Virus record (IMG/VR): IMGVR_UViG_3300017987_000367
Span: 1 to 23,527 of that record
Direction: 5' to 3' (one strand)
DNA: 23,527 bases
DNA from: a virus
Both the position numbers and the translations under genes were made by a program. Below, piece after piece: positions 1 to 5,462 of this stretch; the first letter of the stretch is position 1, and every line of letters begins with the position of its first letter. The notes beneath the pieces are model-generated. The model saw nothing but the letters and a program-made list of their open reading frames with translations, had not been told where the DNA came from and ran no database searches.

Positions 1-222
1 ACCGAGTTATCTGACAAACTTGCTTTCCCTTGGGTAGCTTGCCTATCTTGCCAACCTGATTGGGTTGAAAACCCGACGACAAAACAGGGCGGTGCTGTTA
101 TTCGTTGTCGATATGCTCTAGATGCTGCAATATCACCTCGCACTCATCAAAGCGACCCCCACAGCGACCCCCAGGGCACGCGGCGGCGTCGTTTTAGTCT
201 TCGTTTTCGTTGTTGGTTCTCA
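1..222 (+). other. Open frame entering from the left edge, unidentified
   Basis: Frame 1 is open from base 1 to a TAG at 220-222, giving about 73 residues that begin TELSDKLAFPWVACLSC. I do not recognise it. The first 120 bases are less GC-rich than the prophage to the right. The frame could be the 3' end of a host gene, but its last third is a run of Arg/Phe/Ser codons that looks non-coding. It lies outside the integrase on the presumed host side of the junction. No start codon is visible because the frame is cut by the window edge. Confidence 0.2.
133..182 (-). pseudogene. Possible remnant of a second integrase C-terminus
   Basis: Read on the minus strand, this stretch gives RALGVAVGVALMSAR followed by TGA. 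The intact integrase next door ends with a similar stretch (ATLGVALGVVG). At DNA level, bases 153-173 and 338-358 share 19 of 21 positions (CGACCCCCA, two variable bases, GCGACCCCCA). No further integrase sequence is readable upstream in this frame, where a stop occurs about 15 codons before the shared motif. It could be the tail of a decayed related integrase, a duplicated attachment segment, or an arm-type binding repeat. Confidence 0.3.
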
Positions 223-223
223 T

Positions 224-248
224 AGGTGTTCGACTCCCCTACGGGGTA
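224..248 (+). other. tRNA T-arm/3'-end-like segment, candidate attL
   Basis: Bases 224-228 (AGGTG), 229-235 (TTCGACT) and 236-240 (CCCCT) have the form of a tRNA T-stem, T-loop and T-stem, with one T-C mismatch. Seven bases that could be an acceptor strand follow, then an A. No 5' tRNA half or anticodon arm was found upstream, so this is not an intact tRNA. Phage tyrosine recombinases often use tRNA 3' ends as attachment sites, and the integrase reads toward this spot, so a partial tRNA copy here would make sense. The CCCC-TAC-GGGG hairpin at 236-246 may equally be a weak structure with no tRNA origin. Confidence 0.25.
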
Positions 249-284
249 CTAGAGGGTTTGTAATTCCTCGAGTTTATGCGTTTT

Positions 285-1445
285 TCAAGCGTTTGAGCGG
301 TTTTGCTGGCGAGGGCTGGCGGGTGATGGCGGGCCAACGACCCCCAATGCGACCCCCAACGTCGCCAATTCGAAATGATGGTCGGTCACGCGGTTGTAGT
401 GCTTGCGGCCGGTCTTGCTCGAGTGGCCGAGCCAGGCGTCGACGACGTGTTCGGGGAATTGCTCGAGTAGGTCAGTCCGACAGCTAGCGCGTAAATTCAT
501 CCACAACTTGGGCCAGGGCTCGAGGCCAGCGGCCGCGATCGTCGAGAGTAGATTCGACCGCCAAACCTTCGAGGCCGTCGTGCGGTATTCCGTGAACACG
601 TGCGCGGCATCGTCGGCCGCGATCGCAAACAGTCGATCGAGGTGCGGCCGCCAGGCGGCAAACAGCGGCACAACGCGAGTCGGCCGAGTCGAGGCCGTCT
701 TGGGCGATCGGATCACAACACGACCTCGCGACCAGTCGACGTCGGACCAGGTCAACCCGAGGGGCTCAGACGGCACCCGCAAGCCGCCGAAGCGGGCCGA
801 GGCAATCAGGGCCGCATAGAACGGCGTGGCACACTCGAGCAACCGCATCGCGTCGGCGGCGGGCACGTAAGCCTCGCGGTCGCGGTCGTGCTGGCCGCGA
901 CTATCAACGGCGACGAACGGGCTCGACGCTAAGACTCGCGACTTGACGGCGTGCGTCAAAATTTGCTTGGCGTCGGCCAGAATTTTGCCAGCGTGCGAGC
1001 TCGCGTAGTTGCTGCGAATTTTGCGGGCAAACTGCTCGGCGTCGGCGACCGTGATTTGATCGAGGCGACAATTGCCAAACGCGTCGACCAGGTGCCGCCG
1101 CACATTCTGCATTCGCGATAAAGTACGCGGCCGCCAATCGGTACGGTCGGCGAAATAGCGGTCACAAAAGTCGGCCAGGCACGTCGGCAGATCATCGCGG
1201 GCAGTCTCGACCAGGCCGAAACGAGCTAGGTGCGATCGCAAGCGGGGGCCGATGTTGCCCAACCACTCGCGAACGCTCGAGGGATAGGCCAGCCCGAGGG
1301 CGTCACAGGTCAACATCTGGTCGATTTGCGCGGCGACCTGGCGGGCGTGCGACTTCGAACAGCGGCCCAGGTAGATTTTGACGCGTCGGCCGCGCACGTA
1401 GAATTGCACACGCCAGCCGGCATTGTGCCGATAAATCGAAGCCAT
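285..1445 (-). CDS. int: Tyrosine recombinase (phage integrase)
   Basis: This 386-residue site-specific recombinase should insert and excise the element at an attachment site in the host chromosome. The N-terminal 50 residues look like an arm-binding domain, residues about 90-180 like a SAM-like core-binding domain, and about 190-352 is the catalytic domain. Visible catalytic positions are Arg223 (GLR), Lys249 (SPKT), Arg319 (MNLR), His341 (WLGHS) and the nucleophile Tyr350 (KHYNRV). The box II histidine of HxxR is replaced by Met316; integrases of this type that I recall from planctomycetes also lack it there. The ATG is at 1445, 11 bases after the stop of the excisionase-like gene, so both are probably co-transcribed. 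Transcription runs toward the presumed attachment site. The C-terminal tail after Tyr350 is repeated in part upstream at 133-182. Confidence 0.95.
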   Translation of the reverse strand: MASIYRHNAGWRVQFYVRGRRVKIYLGRCSKSHARQVAAQIDQMLTCDALGLAYPSSVREWLGNIGPRLRSHLARFGLVETARDDLPTCLADFCDRYFADRTDWRPRTLSRMQNVRRHLVDAFGNCRLDQITVADAEQFARKIRSNYASSHAGKILADAKQILTHAVKSRVLASSPFVAVDSRGQHDRDREAYVPAADAMRLLECATPFYAALIASARFGGLRVPSEPLGLTWSDVDWSRGRVVIRSPKTASTRPTRVVPLFAAWRPHLDRLFAIAADDAAHVFTEYRTTASKVWRSNLLSTIAAAGLEPWPKLWMNLRASCRTDLLEQFPEHVVDAWLGHSSKTGRKHYNRVTDHHFELATLGVALGVVGPPSPASPRQQNRSNA

Positions 1446-1456
1446 CGCGGCGGCCT

Positions 1457-1654
1457 TTATTGTTCAGACAGCCAGCGGACGAGCTCAGAGCGTAGGATCA
1501 TCCAACGGCCGCAGCGTTTCACGGCCTTGAACTCGCGGCGTGCGAGTGCGTCGTGTAGCGTGCGGCGTTCGATGCCAAGCAGGGCGGCGGCCTCAACCAG
1601 TGAATAGGCGAGGCGTTGGTCAATGGGTAATTGGCTGGCGGTCGGTTTCGACAT
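1457..1654 (-). CDS. Excisionase-like helix-turn-helix protein
   Basis: This 65-residue protein matches the MerR-type HTH_17/excisionase pattern: a tyrosine-containing lead-in (LAYSLVEAAALLGI), a recognition helix (RRTLHDALARRE), a basic wing (KAVKRCGRW) and a closing helix (ILRSELVRWL), spanning about residues 15-62. Such proteins bend DNA next to the integrase and direct recombination toward excision, or repress the promoter. It sits directly upstream of int on the same strand, in the normal xis-int order. The start ATG at 1654 is followed by about ten residues that are probably disordered. Its name as an excisionase comes from fold and position and could be wrong; a small repressor is the alternative. 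Confidence 0.8.
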   Translation of the reverse strand: MSKPTASQLPIDQRLAYSLVEAAALLGIERRTLHDALARREFKAVKRCGRWMILRSELVRWLSEQ

Positions 1655-1714
1655 TGTGAACCTGGCGACGTTCTGGTGTGGTGATGGGCAGAACGACGCA
1701 AGCCGCAGCGGTGA

Positions 1715-1732
1715 GTTAGTCAGAGTGCTAAC
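1715..1732. promoter_or_regulatory. Inverted repeat in divergent intergenic region, possible operator
   Basis: GTTAG (1715-1719) and CTAAC (1728-1732) form a 5-bp inverted repeat with an 8-base spacer. It lies in the 180-base gap between the leftward xis-int pair and the rightward small gene at 1835. Divergent promoters are expected here. I see no convincing pair of -35/-10 boxes, so the operator reading rests on position and symmetry only. Confidence 0.25.
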
Positions 1733-1834
1733 AGAATACCAGCGACGCGGCCGGGGTCAAGTTAATCTAGGCATTTGACCAAAGGTGTCTCTCTACGCGA
1801 TTTACTGGACAAATCACAAAACCGAGGCGAGCCG

Positions 1835-1975
1835 ATGTTGTTTCATTTGTACATTTTGACCGACGGGCAATTCGTGCGCGTCAATTCTATCCCCTACACG
1901 CTAGCCGACGTGCGGCAATTTCTCGAGGAAATCGGCGAGCCGGTCGAAGGGCTACGACTTACGCTTGCGGCGTGA
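1835..1975 (+). CDS. Small hypothetical protein, 46 residues
   Basis: I prefer the ATG at 1835 over an upstream TTG at 1775 because GAGG (1824-1827) is well spaced for ribosome binding. The product begins MLFHLYILTDGQFVRVN and contains a compact alpha/beta-looking stretch (YTLADVRQFLEEIGEP). I do not recognise a family. It is the first rightward gene of the element and its 3' end overlaps the convergent minus-strand gene by 24 bases. Codon choice resembles the surrounding prophage genes. A role in early control is possible but not shown by the sequence. Confidence 0.55.
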   Translation: MLFHLYILTDGQFVRVNSIPYTLADVRQFLEEIGEPVEGLRLTLAA

Positions 1976-2224
1976 TTTGTAGCGGGCGGCATCATCACGC
2001 ACCGTATCAACGCGAATTTTTACGGCACGCGTGACGCTACGCGTGAATGCCTCGACTTGCTCAATCCGCGTTTTGCCCGTCTTGATCGCGAGCTCGATCG
2101 ACTCGAGGTCAGACGCGGCCAGGCGATCGCGGCACGTAGCCAGCGACTCGGCACACTCCTCGACGCGGCGCACGAGCTCGCCTAATTGTTCGAGCGTGAC
2201 GGGTTCGGTTTGTTTGGCGGGCAT
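1952..2224 (-). CDS. Hypothetical coiled-coil-like protein, 90 residues
   Basis: The minus-strand frame uses the same codon style as the phage genes, with several CTC GAG pairs, and predicts an almost entirely helical, charged protein. Heptad-like Leu/Val/Ile spacing runs through residues about 9-75, and the tail is strongly basic (KSRRKRKS). No family is recognised. It starts at the edge of the AT-rich operator-like block (2225-2345) and reads leftward, opposite to the early operon. That is where a lysogeny-side regulator would sit, but there is no visible helix-turn-helix. No clear ribosome binding site precedes the ATG. It could be a small DNA- or nucleoprotein-binding protein. Confidence 0.55.
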   Translation of the reverse strand: MPAKQTEPVTLEQLGELVRRVEECAESLATCRDRLAASDLESIELAIKTGKTRIEQVEAFTRSVTRAVKIRVDTVRDDAARYKSRRKRKS

Positions 2225-2345
2225 TTGTGCAATTTATGTACTTTTTTTGTGCAACGCAAGTTCTTTCTTGCTAAAGAGTTGCAGTTACCCAGTGTATGAA
2301 TTGCGTGCAGTTTTTGTACAAAAAGTATTGCAACCAGGTATTCAA
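2225..2345. promoter_or_regulatory. AT-rich bidirectional operator/promoter block
   Basis: This stretch is clearly less GC-rich than its surroundings. It contains a perfect 14-bp palindrome, TTTTTGTACAAAAA, at 2311-2324. A diverged inverted counterpart of the surrounding motif lies at about 2228-2262, where GTAC, a T/A tract and TTGCG/GTGCA words recur in the opposite orientation. A possible rightward promoter is TTGTAC (2315-2320) with TATTCA (2339-2344), spacing 18. It separates the leftward 90-residue gene from the rightward early operon, which fits a regulator binding site for the early switch. The remaining bases to 2478 hold no supported gene. Confidence 0.45.
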
Positions 2346-2478
2346 ATGGGATACAACTACGCCCGGTCGCGAGGGTTGGGATCACCCGAAGCCGCCGAGT
2401 TGTTGGCGAGGCACTCGGCGGCCGCGACTTTAGAACACAAACACCGAAGGAACGCCAAGCAATTCCCGAGGTGCAACC

Positions 2479-2778
2479 ATGCTCGAACAAATGATAGTGA
2501 TGCCAGCCAGCCCGACCCCGAAAGCCAGAAAACGAATCGCCGAACGTGTGAACGCGTCGCGGTGCCTATGTTGCGAGCGGCAACCACTCAAACGCGGGTT
2601 GTGTCATCGGTGCTACTACAAGTGGAGAACGACCCGCCAAGCGCTCGCGAGCGCTGAAAAGCGTGCGGCCTACGATGCCCTGTTGATTACGTCGGGCCGA
2701 CTGTTGCACTCGCAAGCGGTGCGGAGTCTGCGATCGCAAACCGTATTTGATCAAGTCGCCGCCGAGGTGGACGCATGA
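2479..2778 (+). CDS. Small zinc-finger-like protein, early operon
   Basis: This 99-residue protein starts at ATG 2479, with GAGGTG at 2470-2475 as ribosome binding site. It contains two CxxC-type pairs (CLCC, then CHRC, separated by about nine residues) at about residues 31-47, a short treble-clef or zinc-knuckle-like arrangement, followed by a helical C-terminus. The likely role is nucleic-acid or protein binding in early phage control; no specific family is recognised. Its middle carries the first ALASA-encoding palindrome (2640-2655). Its stop overlaps the ATG of the next gene, indicating translational coupling. An overlapping frame from 2346 was judged a weaker alternative. Confidence 0.7.
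   Translation: MLEQMIVMPASPTPKARKRIAERVNASRCLCCERQPLKRGLCHRCYYKWRTTRQALASAEKRAAYDALLITSGRLLHSQAVRSLRSQTVFDQVAAEVDA
2640..2655. repeat. 16-bp palindrome, copy 1
   Basis: AGCGCTCGCGAGCGCT is a perfect 16-bp palindrome. Within the gene at 2479 it is read as ALASA. Closely similar copies occur at 3555-3570 and twice, overlapping, at 4041-4066, always in the same reading phase. Confidence 0.8.
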
Positions 2779-2903
2779 AGCGTTGCGAGGTGCATATCGA
2801 CTCTAGCCAGTGGGTCGACCAGCCGCACCCGACGCGGGCGGGCTGGATTGTGACAACGTGCCGAGTGTGCGGGGCATTCATCGGCAACCGACCGAACAAT
2901 TGA
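2775..2903 (+). CDS. Short CxxC protein, 42 residues
   Basis: ATG at 2775 overlaps the TGA of the preceding gene (ATGA). The product starts MKRCEVHIDSSQW and ends with GWIVTTCRVCGAFIGNRP plus two Asn. One CxxC (CRVC) plus Cys4 and His7 could bind a zinc ion. The motif of Trp, Thr-Thr, CxxCG and a closing aromatic/Arg-Pro stretch resembles small phage proteins I have seen in planctomycete-type prophages. The coupling to the upstream zinc-finger gene and matching codon use support it as real despite its length. Function unknown. Confidence 0.65.
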   Translation: MKRCEVHIDSSQWVDQPHPTRAGWIVTTCRVCGAFIGNRPNN

Positions 2904-2994
2904 AACGACGTCAGTCGTGGCGCGTGGTGCGTCAGAGTACGCGTGCGGGGGCGCGGCAAATCCCCCGCAATTTCCCTATCACAAGGAAGCGGTT

Positions 2995-3306
2995 ATGCAG
3001 TGGGACCTATTCGAGAACCGCCAGGCCACGACGCCGACGCAATCGCGGCAAGCGTCGACGGCCAACAAGCGGCGGGCATTGCGGCGACTCTCGCCGACAA
3101 TCGGCAAACAAGAGCAACGGGTGCTCGAGTGCGTTCGCCAGGCGGCCAGCACGGGCCGCACTCGCGAGGAAATAGCGGCCGAGCTCGAGATTAAAGAAGC
3201 GTCAGTCTGCGGCCGGGTCAATAGCCTAGTCGCACGCGGCCAATTGTTCGAACGTGGCACCAAACGCAATCGCCAGGGGGTGCTATATGCCAAAGGGTAC
3301 GAATAG
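2995..3306 (+). CDS. Winged-helix DNA-binding protein candidate
   Basis: I place the start at ATG 2995, preceded by AAGGAAG (2983-2989), rather than at the upstream ATG 2917, whose extra residues look non-coding. The 103-residue product has a basic, low-complexity N-terminus (about residues 1-40) and then a winged-helix pattern: a helix with KQEQRVLECV, a second with TREEIAAELEI, a recognition helix with EASVCGRVNSLVARGQL and a wing ending near VLYAKGY. This layout is shared by MarR/LexA-like DNA-binding folds. It is a plausible early transcription regulator. The stop overlaps the next gene by 20 bases. Confidence 0.7.
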   Translation: MQWDLFENRQATTPTQSRQASTANKRRALRRLSPTIGKQEQRVLECVRQAASTGRTREEIAAELEIKEASVCGRVNSLVARGQLFERGTKRNRQGVLYAKGYE

Positions 3307-3457
3307 CGACGAATGGGTCGAGCTCGAGCTCGAGTTGCCGGGCGATTTGCTCGAGCAATTGACGGAACAGGCCGAGCAGACCGGGCACACGCTCGGCGCG
3401 TTGATGGTGTTGTATTTGTGGCAAGCGGCGAGGGAGCGGGACCGATGCAAGGATTGA
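3287..3457 (+). CDS. Small helical hypothetical protein, 56 residues
   Basis: ATG 3287 has CAGGGGG (3274-3280) upstream, a better start than the in-frame ATG at 3254. The protein is acidic in its first half, with alternating Glu/Leu residues from WVELELELP, and has a helix rich in Gln/Glu followed by a hydrophobic segment (LGALMVLYLWQAA). The pattern of a beta strand then helices resembles a ribbon-helix-helix or small regulatory subunit, but the match is only general. It overlaps the genes on both sides, consistent with one early operon. Confidence 0.55.
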   Translation: MPKGTNSDEWVELELELPGDLLEQLTEQAEQTGHTLGALMVLYLWQAARERDRCKD

Positions 3458-3696
3458 TGATAGGGCTACAGCGTTTCGGCCGACAACGTCTGTTAACCGT
3501 CGAGACGCGGGGGCATACGTTCGTTTGGACATACAACGCCGACGAATTGCAGCGAGCGCTTGCGAGCGCTTCGCGATGCGGCGGCGACAGCGACAGCGAG
3601 TTGAACTACACCGAGCTGGCGATCATTACCGAACAAATGCGAAACTTCGAAAACCAAACAGGGGGCCGCCGTGGCGACATTTGCGAAATTGTCTAG
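3445..3696 (+). CDS. Hypothetical early protein, 83 residues
   Basis: The start is either ATG 3445 or ATG 3457; AAGGA (3449-3453) sits close before the second. From 3445 the product is 83 residues, with a strand-rich N-terminus (RLLTVETRGHTFVWTYN), the second ALASA palindrome copy at about residues 38-42, and a C-terminal helix. No family is recognised. It overlaps the preceding gene by 13 bases and the following replication gene by 26. Codon use fits the operon. Confidence 0.5.
   Translation: MQGLMIGLQRFGRQRLLTVETRGHTFVWTYNADELQRALASASRCGGDSDSELNYTELAIITEQMRNFENQTGGRRGDICEIV
3555..3570. repeat. 16-bp palindrome, copy 2 (one mismatch)
   Basis: AGCGCTTGCGAGCGCT differs from the perfect palindrome at 2640-2655 by a single base. 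It again encodes ALASA inside its host gene. Confidence 0.75.
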
Positions 3697-4411
3697 CAAT
3701 CTAATCACCTCGAGCCTATGGGCGACAGAAACGGCCGAGGCGAAGGTGCTATGGATTACGTTATTAGCACTAAAAGACCGCGACGGCATCGTCGAGGCGA
3801 CGGTGCCAGGCTTGGCCAGGCTGGCGGGTATTACGCTCGAGGAATGCGAGTCGGCACTCGGCCGATTTTGCGAGCCGGACCCGTACAGTCGCACCAAAGA
3901 GCACGAAGGCCGCCGACTCGAGCCGGTCGAGGGCGGATGGCAGTTGCTCAACCATGCCAAGTATCGGGGCAAGACGTCGGCCGAACGCTCGGCAGCCTGG
4001 CGGGCCGAGCAGAAAGCGAAGAAGGACGCCGAACAGGCCGAGCGCTCGCGAGCGCTCGCGAGCGCTCAAGACACGGCCCGAACGCATACAGATACAGATA
4101 CAGATACAGATACTCTCTCTCCCACACACTCGCGACAATGTTCGAAGCATTGGACGTCGGACGAATTCCAAGCCGCCTGGCATGAGTGGCTCGAGCACTG
4201 CATGATCGCCCGAGGGCAACGCGTCAGCGAGCCAGCGGAAAAGCAACAACTATACGACCTCGAGCGATTCGACACCGCCGACGCGGTCGCGGTCGTGCGT
4301 TTTAGTATTGGCCGCCAGGCGCGGCAATTGATCACCAACGGCGACCACAAGCGACCAGCCGACAACGGCGGGCGCGGACGTCGACGCGACCCCGTGGAGC
4401 TCGAGATATGA
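3671..4411 (+). CDS. Replication initiator candidate (phage O-like)
   Basis: This 246-residue protein starts at GTG 3671, with a G-rich sequence about seven bases upstream. Residues about 8-97 match the winged-helix N-terminal domain common in phage replication proteins: KLSSNLITSSLW, a helix with KVLWITLLALKD, then VPGLARLAGITLEECESAL, and a wing ending in WQLLNHAKYR. Residues 101-127 are a charged helix and residues 128-150 carry low-complexity repeats (ALASA, then alternating Thr-Asp). Residues about 160-225 form a second helical domain. In lambdoid phages the equivalent gene contains the origin, and here the middle of the gene holds direct repeats (4041-4113). It is followed at once by a loader-like and an SSB-like gene, which supports a replication role. 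A transcription regulator is the main alternative. Confidence 0.6.
   Translation: MATFAKLSSNLITSSLWATETAEAKVLWITLLALKDRDGIVEATVPGLARLAGITLEECESALGRFCEPDPYSRTKEHEGRRLEPVEGGWQLLNHAKYRGKTSAERSAAWRAEQKAKKDAEQAERSRALASAQDTARTHTDTDTDTDTLSPTHSRQCSKHWTSDEFQAAWHEWLEHCMIARGQRVSEPAEKQQLYDLERFDTADAVAVVRFSIGRQARQLITNGDHKRPADNGGRGRRRDPVELEI
4041..4113. repeat. Intragenic iteron-like repeats, candidate replication origin
   Basis: Bases 4041-4066 contain the unit AGCGCTCGCG repeated about 2.6 times, forming two overlapping copies of the 16-bp palindrome. Bases 4086-4113 contain four tandem ATACAG units plus ATAC, an AT-richer hexamer array read as alternating Thr-Asp. The pairing of palindromic repeats and a lower-GC array inside a putative initiator gene resembles the general layout of lambda's origin within gene O. 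That parallel is an inference; low-complexity coding sequence would give similar repeats. Confidence 0.4.
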
Positions 4412-4863
4412 CCAAAGAGGAATTTAATCAGTGGCTCAAACGTTTGAAGATCGTGCAACCGTCAATGCCGCGATGGCTGGCCGACAATTGCGAGGACCTA
4501 CGCGGAACGCTCGAGTTATGGCACCGAACGCTCGAGCGGTACACGTTGGCCGAAGCGTTGCAAGTGCTCGACGATTGGGCCAGCGGTACCTATCCACCGC
4601 CGAAGAACTACGAACGCGACAACTTGCATTTGCACGTCAAAGCCGGTTGTGATTTGCGACGCGACCGCGATCGGAAACGGCGAGAGCTTGAGGAATCACA
4701 ACAACGGGCGGCAGCGTACGAGCAACGCGAGGCGACACCGGCCGCGAATTTCCTGGCGTCGTACTATGACGCGTTGAAACTCAAGCAGCAATTCACTAAG
4801 GACGAGCTATCGGAGCTCGAATACATACAACGGCGGCGCGAAATTTTGGAGGCAATCGAATAG
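4408..4863 (+). CDS. Helicase-loader/G39P-like protein candidate
   Basis: ATG 4408 overlaps the preceding TGA (ATGA). The 151-residue product is helical. Its first 75 residues have the pattern of G39P-type loaders/inhibitors of replicative helicases: WLKRL, a tryptophan-centred helix (LELWHRTLERYTLAEALQVL), DDWASGTYPPPKNYER and a following helix. The second half is a charged helix (residues about 85-115) and a C-terminal helix pair. Its place directly after an O-like initiator mirrors O-P order. No helicase gene is visible, so it would have to recruit the host helicase. The family call rests on weak pattern similarity and position. Confidence 0.45.
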   Translation: MTKEEFNQWLKRLKIVQPSMPRWLADNCEDLRGTLELWHRTLERYTLAEALQVLDDWASGTYPPPKNYERDNLHLHVKAGCDLRRDRDRKRRELEESQQRAAAYEQREATPAANFLASYYDALKLKQQFTKDELSELEYIQRRREILEAIE

Positions 4864-5462
4864 TGGCAATAATCGCAAAAGAAGAATTGGCACCGATCGA
4901 GTTGGTGCCCGAGGATACGCACGTGGGGCGGTGCGTGATGCTGGTTGACATCGGCACGCACCAAACCGACTACGGGCCAAAGCGGCAAATCGTGATCGGG
5001 TGGGAATTGCCCGAAGTGCTACGCGAATTCGACGGCCTGGCCGAGCCCGCGATGCTCTCCAAATTCTACACGTTGTCGCTAAGTGAGAAAGCAAACTTAA
5101 GGCGCGACCTCGAGCAATGGCGGGGCGTGGCATTCACGGCGGCCGAGCTCGAGGGGTTCGACCTCGAGCGGTTGATCGGCGTGCCCGCAATGGTTTCGGT
5201 CATTCACAAGACCAGCGGCGGCGACAAGCGTGCGACGATCGCGGGATTGACCAAAGTGCACGCGAGCGTCGACGTGCCGACTCAACAAATAGCCAGCCGC
5301 GTCTATAGCGTGGCCGACCCCGACGCGACCGCGTTCGCAGCGTTGCCGACGTGGGTGCAAAAACAAATCAAGCACTCGGCCGAGTGGCAAGCGATCGACC
5401 AGGCCGTCGACGACTTGCCCGAGGCAGCGATCGACACCGATGCCGACGGAATACCATTTTGA
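4863..5462 (+). CDS. Phage single-strand-DNA-binding-like protein
   Basis: GTG 4863 overlaps the previous TAG, with GGAGG at 4848-4852. The 199-residue product belongs by pattern to a common phage family in replication modules: GRCVMLVDIGTHQTDYG, a strand with KRQIVIGWELPE, KFYTLSLSEKANLRRDLEQWRG, GFDLERLIGVPAMVSVIHK and an acidic C-terminus ending DTDADGIPF. I recall members described as single-strand-DNA-binding or Gp2.5-like; the acidic tail suits that because SSB proteins use such tails to recruit partners. It follows the initiator and loader-like genes, and the terminase start overlaps its stop. The role is family-based inference. Confidence 0.6.
   Translation: MAIIAKEELAPIELVPEDTHVGRCVMLVDIGTHQTDYGPKRQIVIGWELPEVLREFDGLAEPAMLSKFYTLSLSEKANLRRDLEQWRGVAFTAAELEGFDLERLIGVPAMVSVIHKTSGGDKRATIAGLTKVHASVDVPTQQIASRVYSVADPDATAFAALPTWVQKQIKHSAEWQAIDQAVDDLPEAAIDTDADGIPF

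Noticed and set aside
122-487. Plus-strand frame of 121 residues over the integrase 3' end
   Set aside because: Arg/Gly-rich antisense product of the integrase gene with no recognisable features; an antisense shadow.
2346-2657. Open frame starting MGYNYARSRGLGSPEAAELL
   Set aside because: It has no ribosome binding site, and its second half overlaps in another frame the better supported zinc-finger gene at 2479 that has a good GAGGTG site.
4086-4113. Hexamer array as a phase-variation tract
   Set aside because: A 6-bp unit keeps the reading frame, so changes in copy number would not switch the gene off.
5351-5458. Upstream start of the terminase
   Set aside because: The extra 36 residues overlap the SSB-like gene and are Arg-rich; TTG 5459 at the TTGA overlap is more likely.
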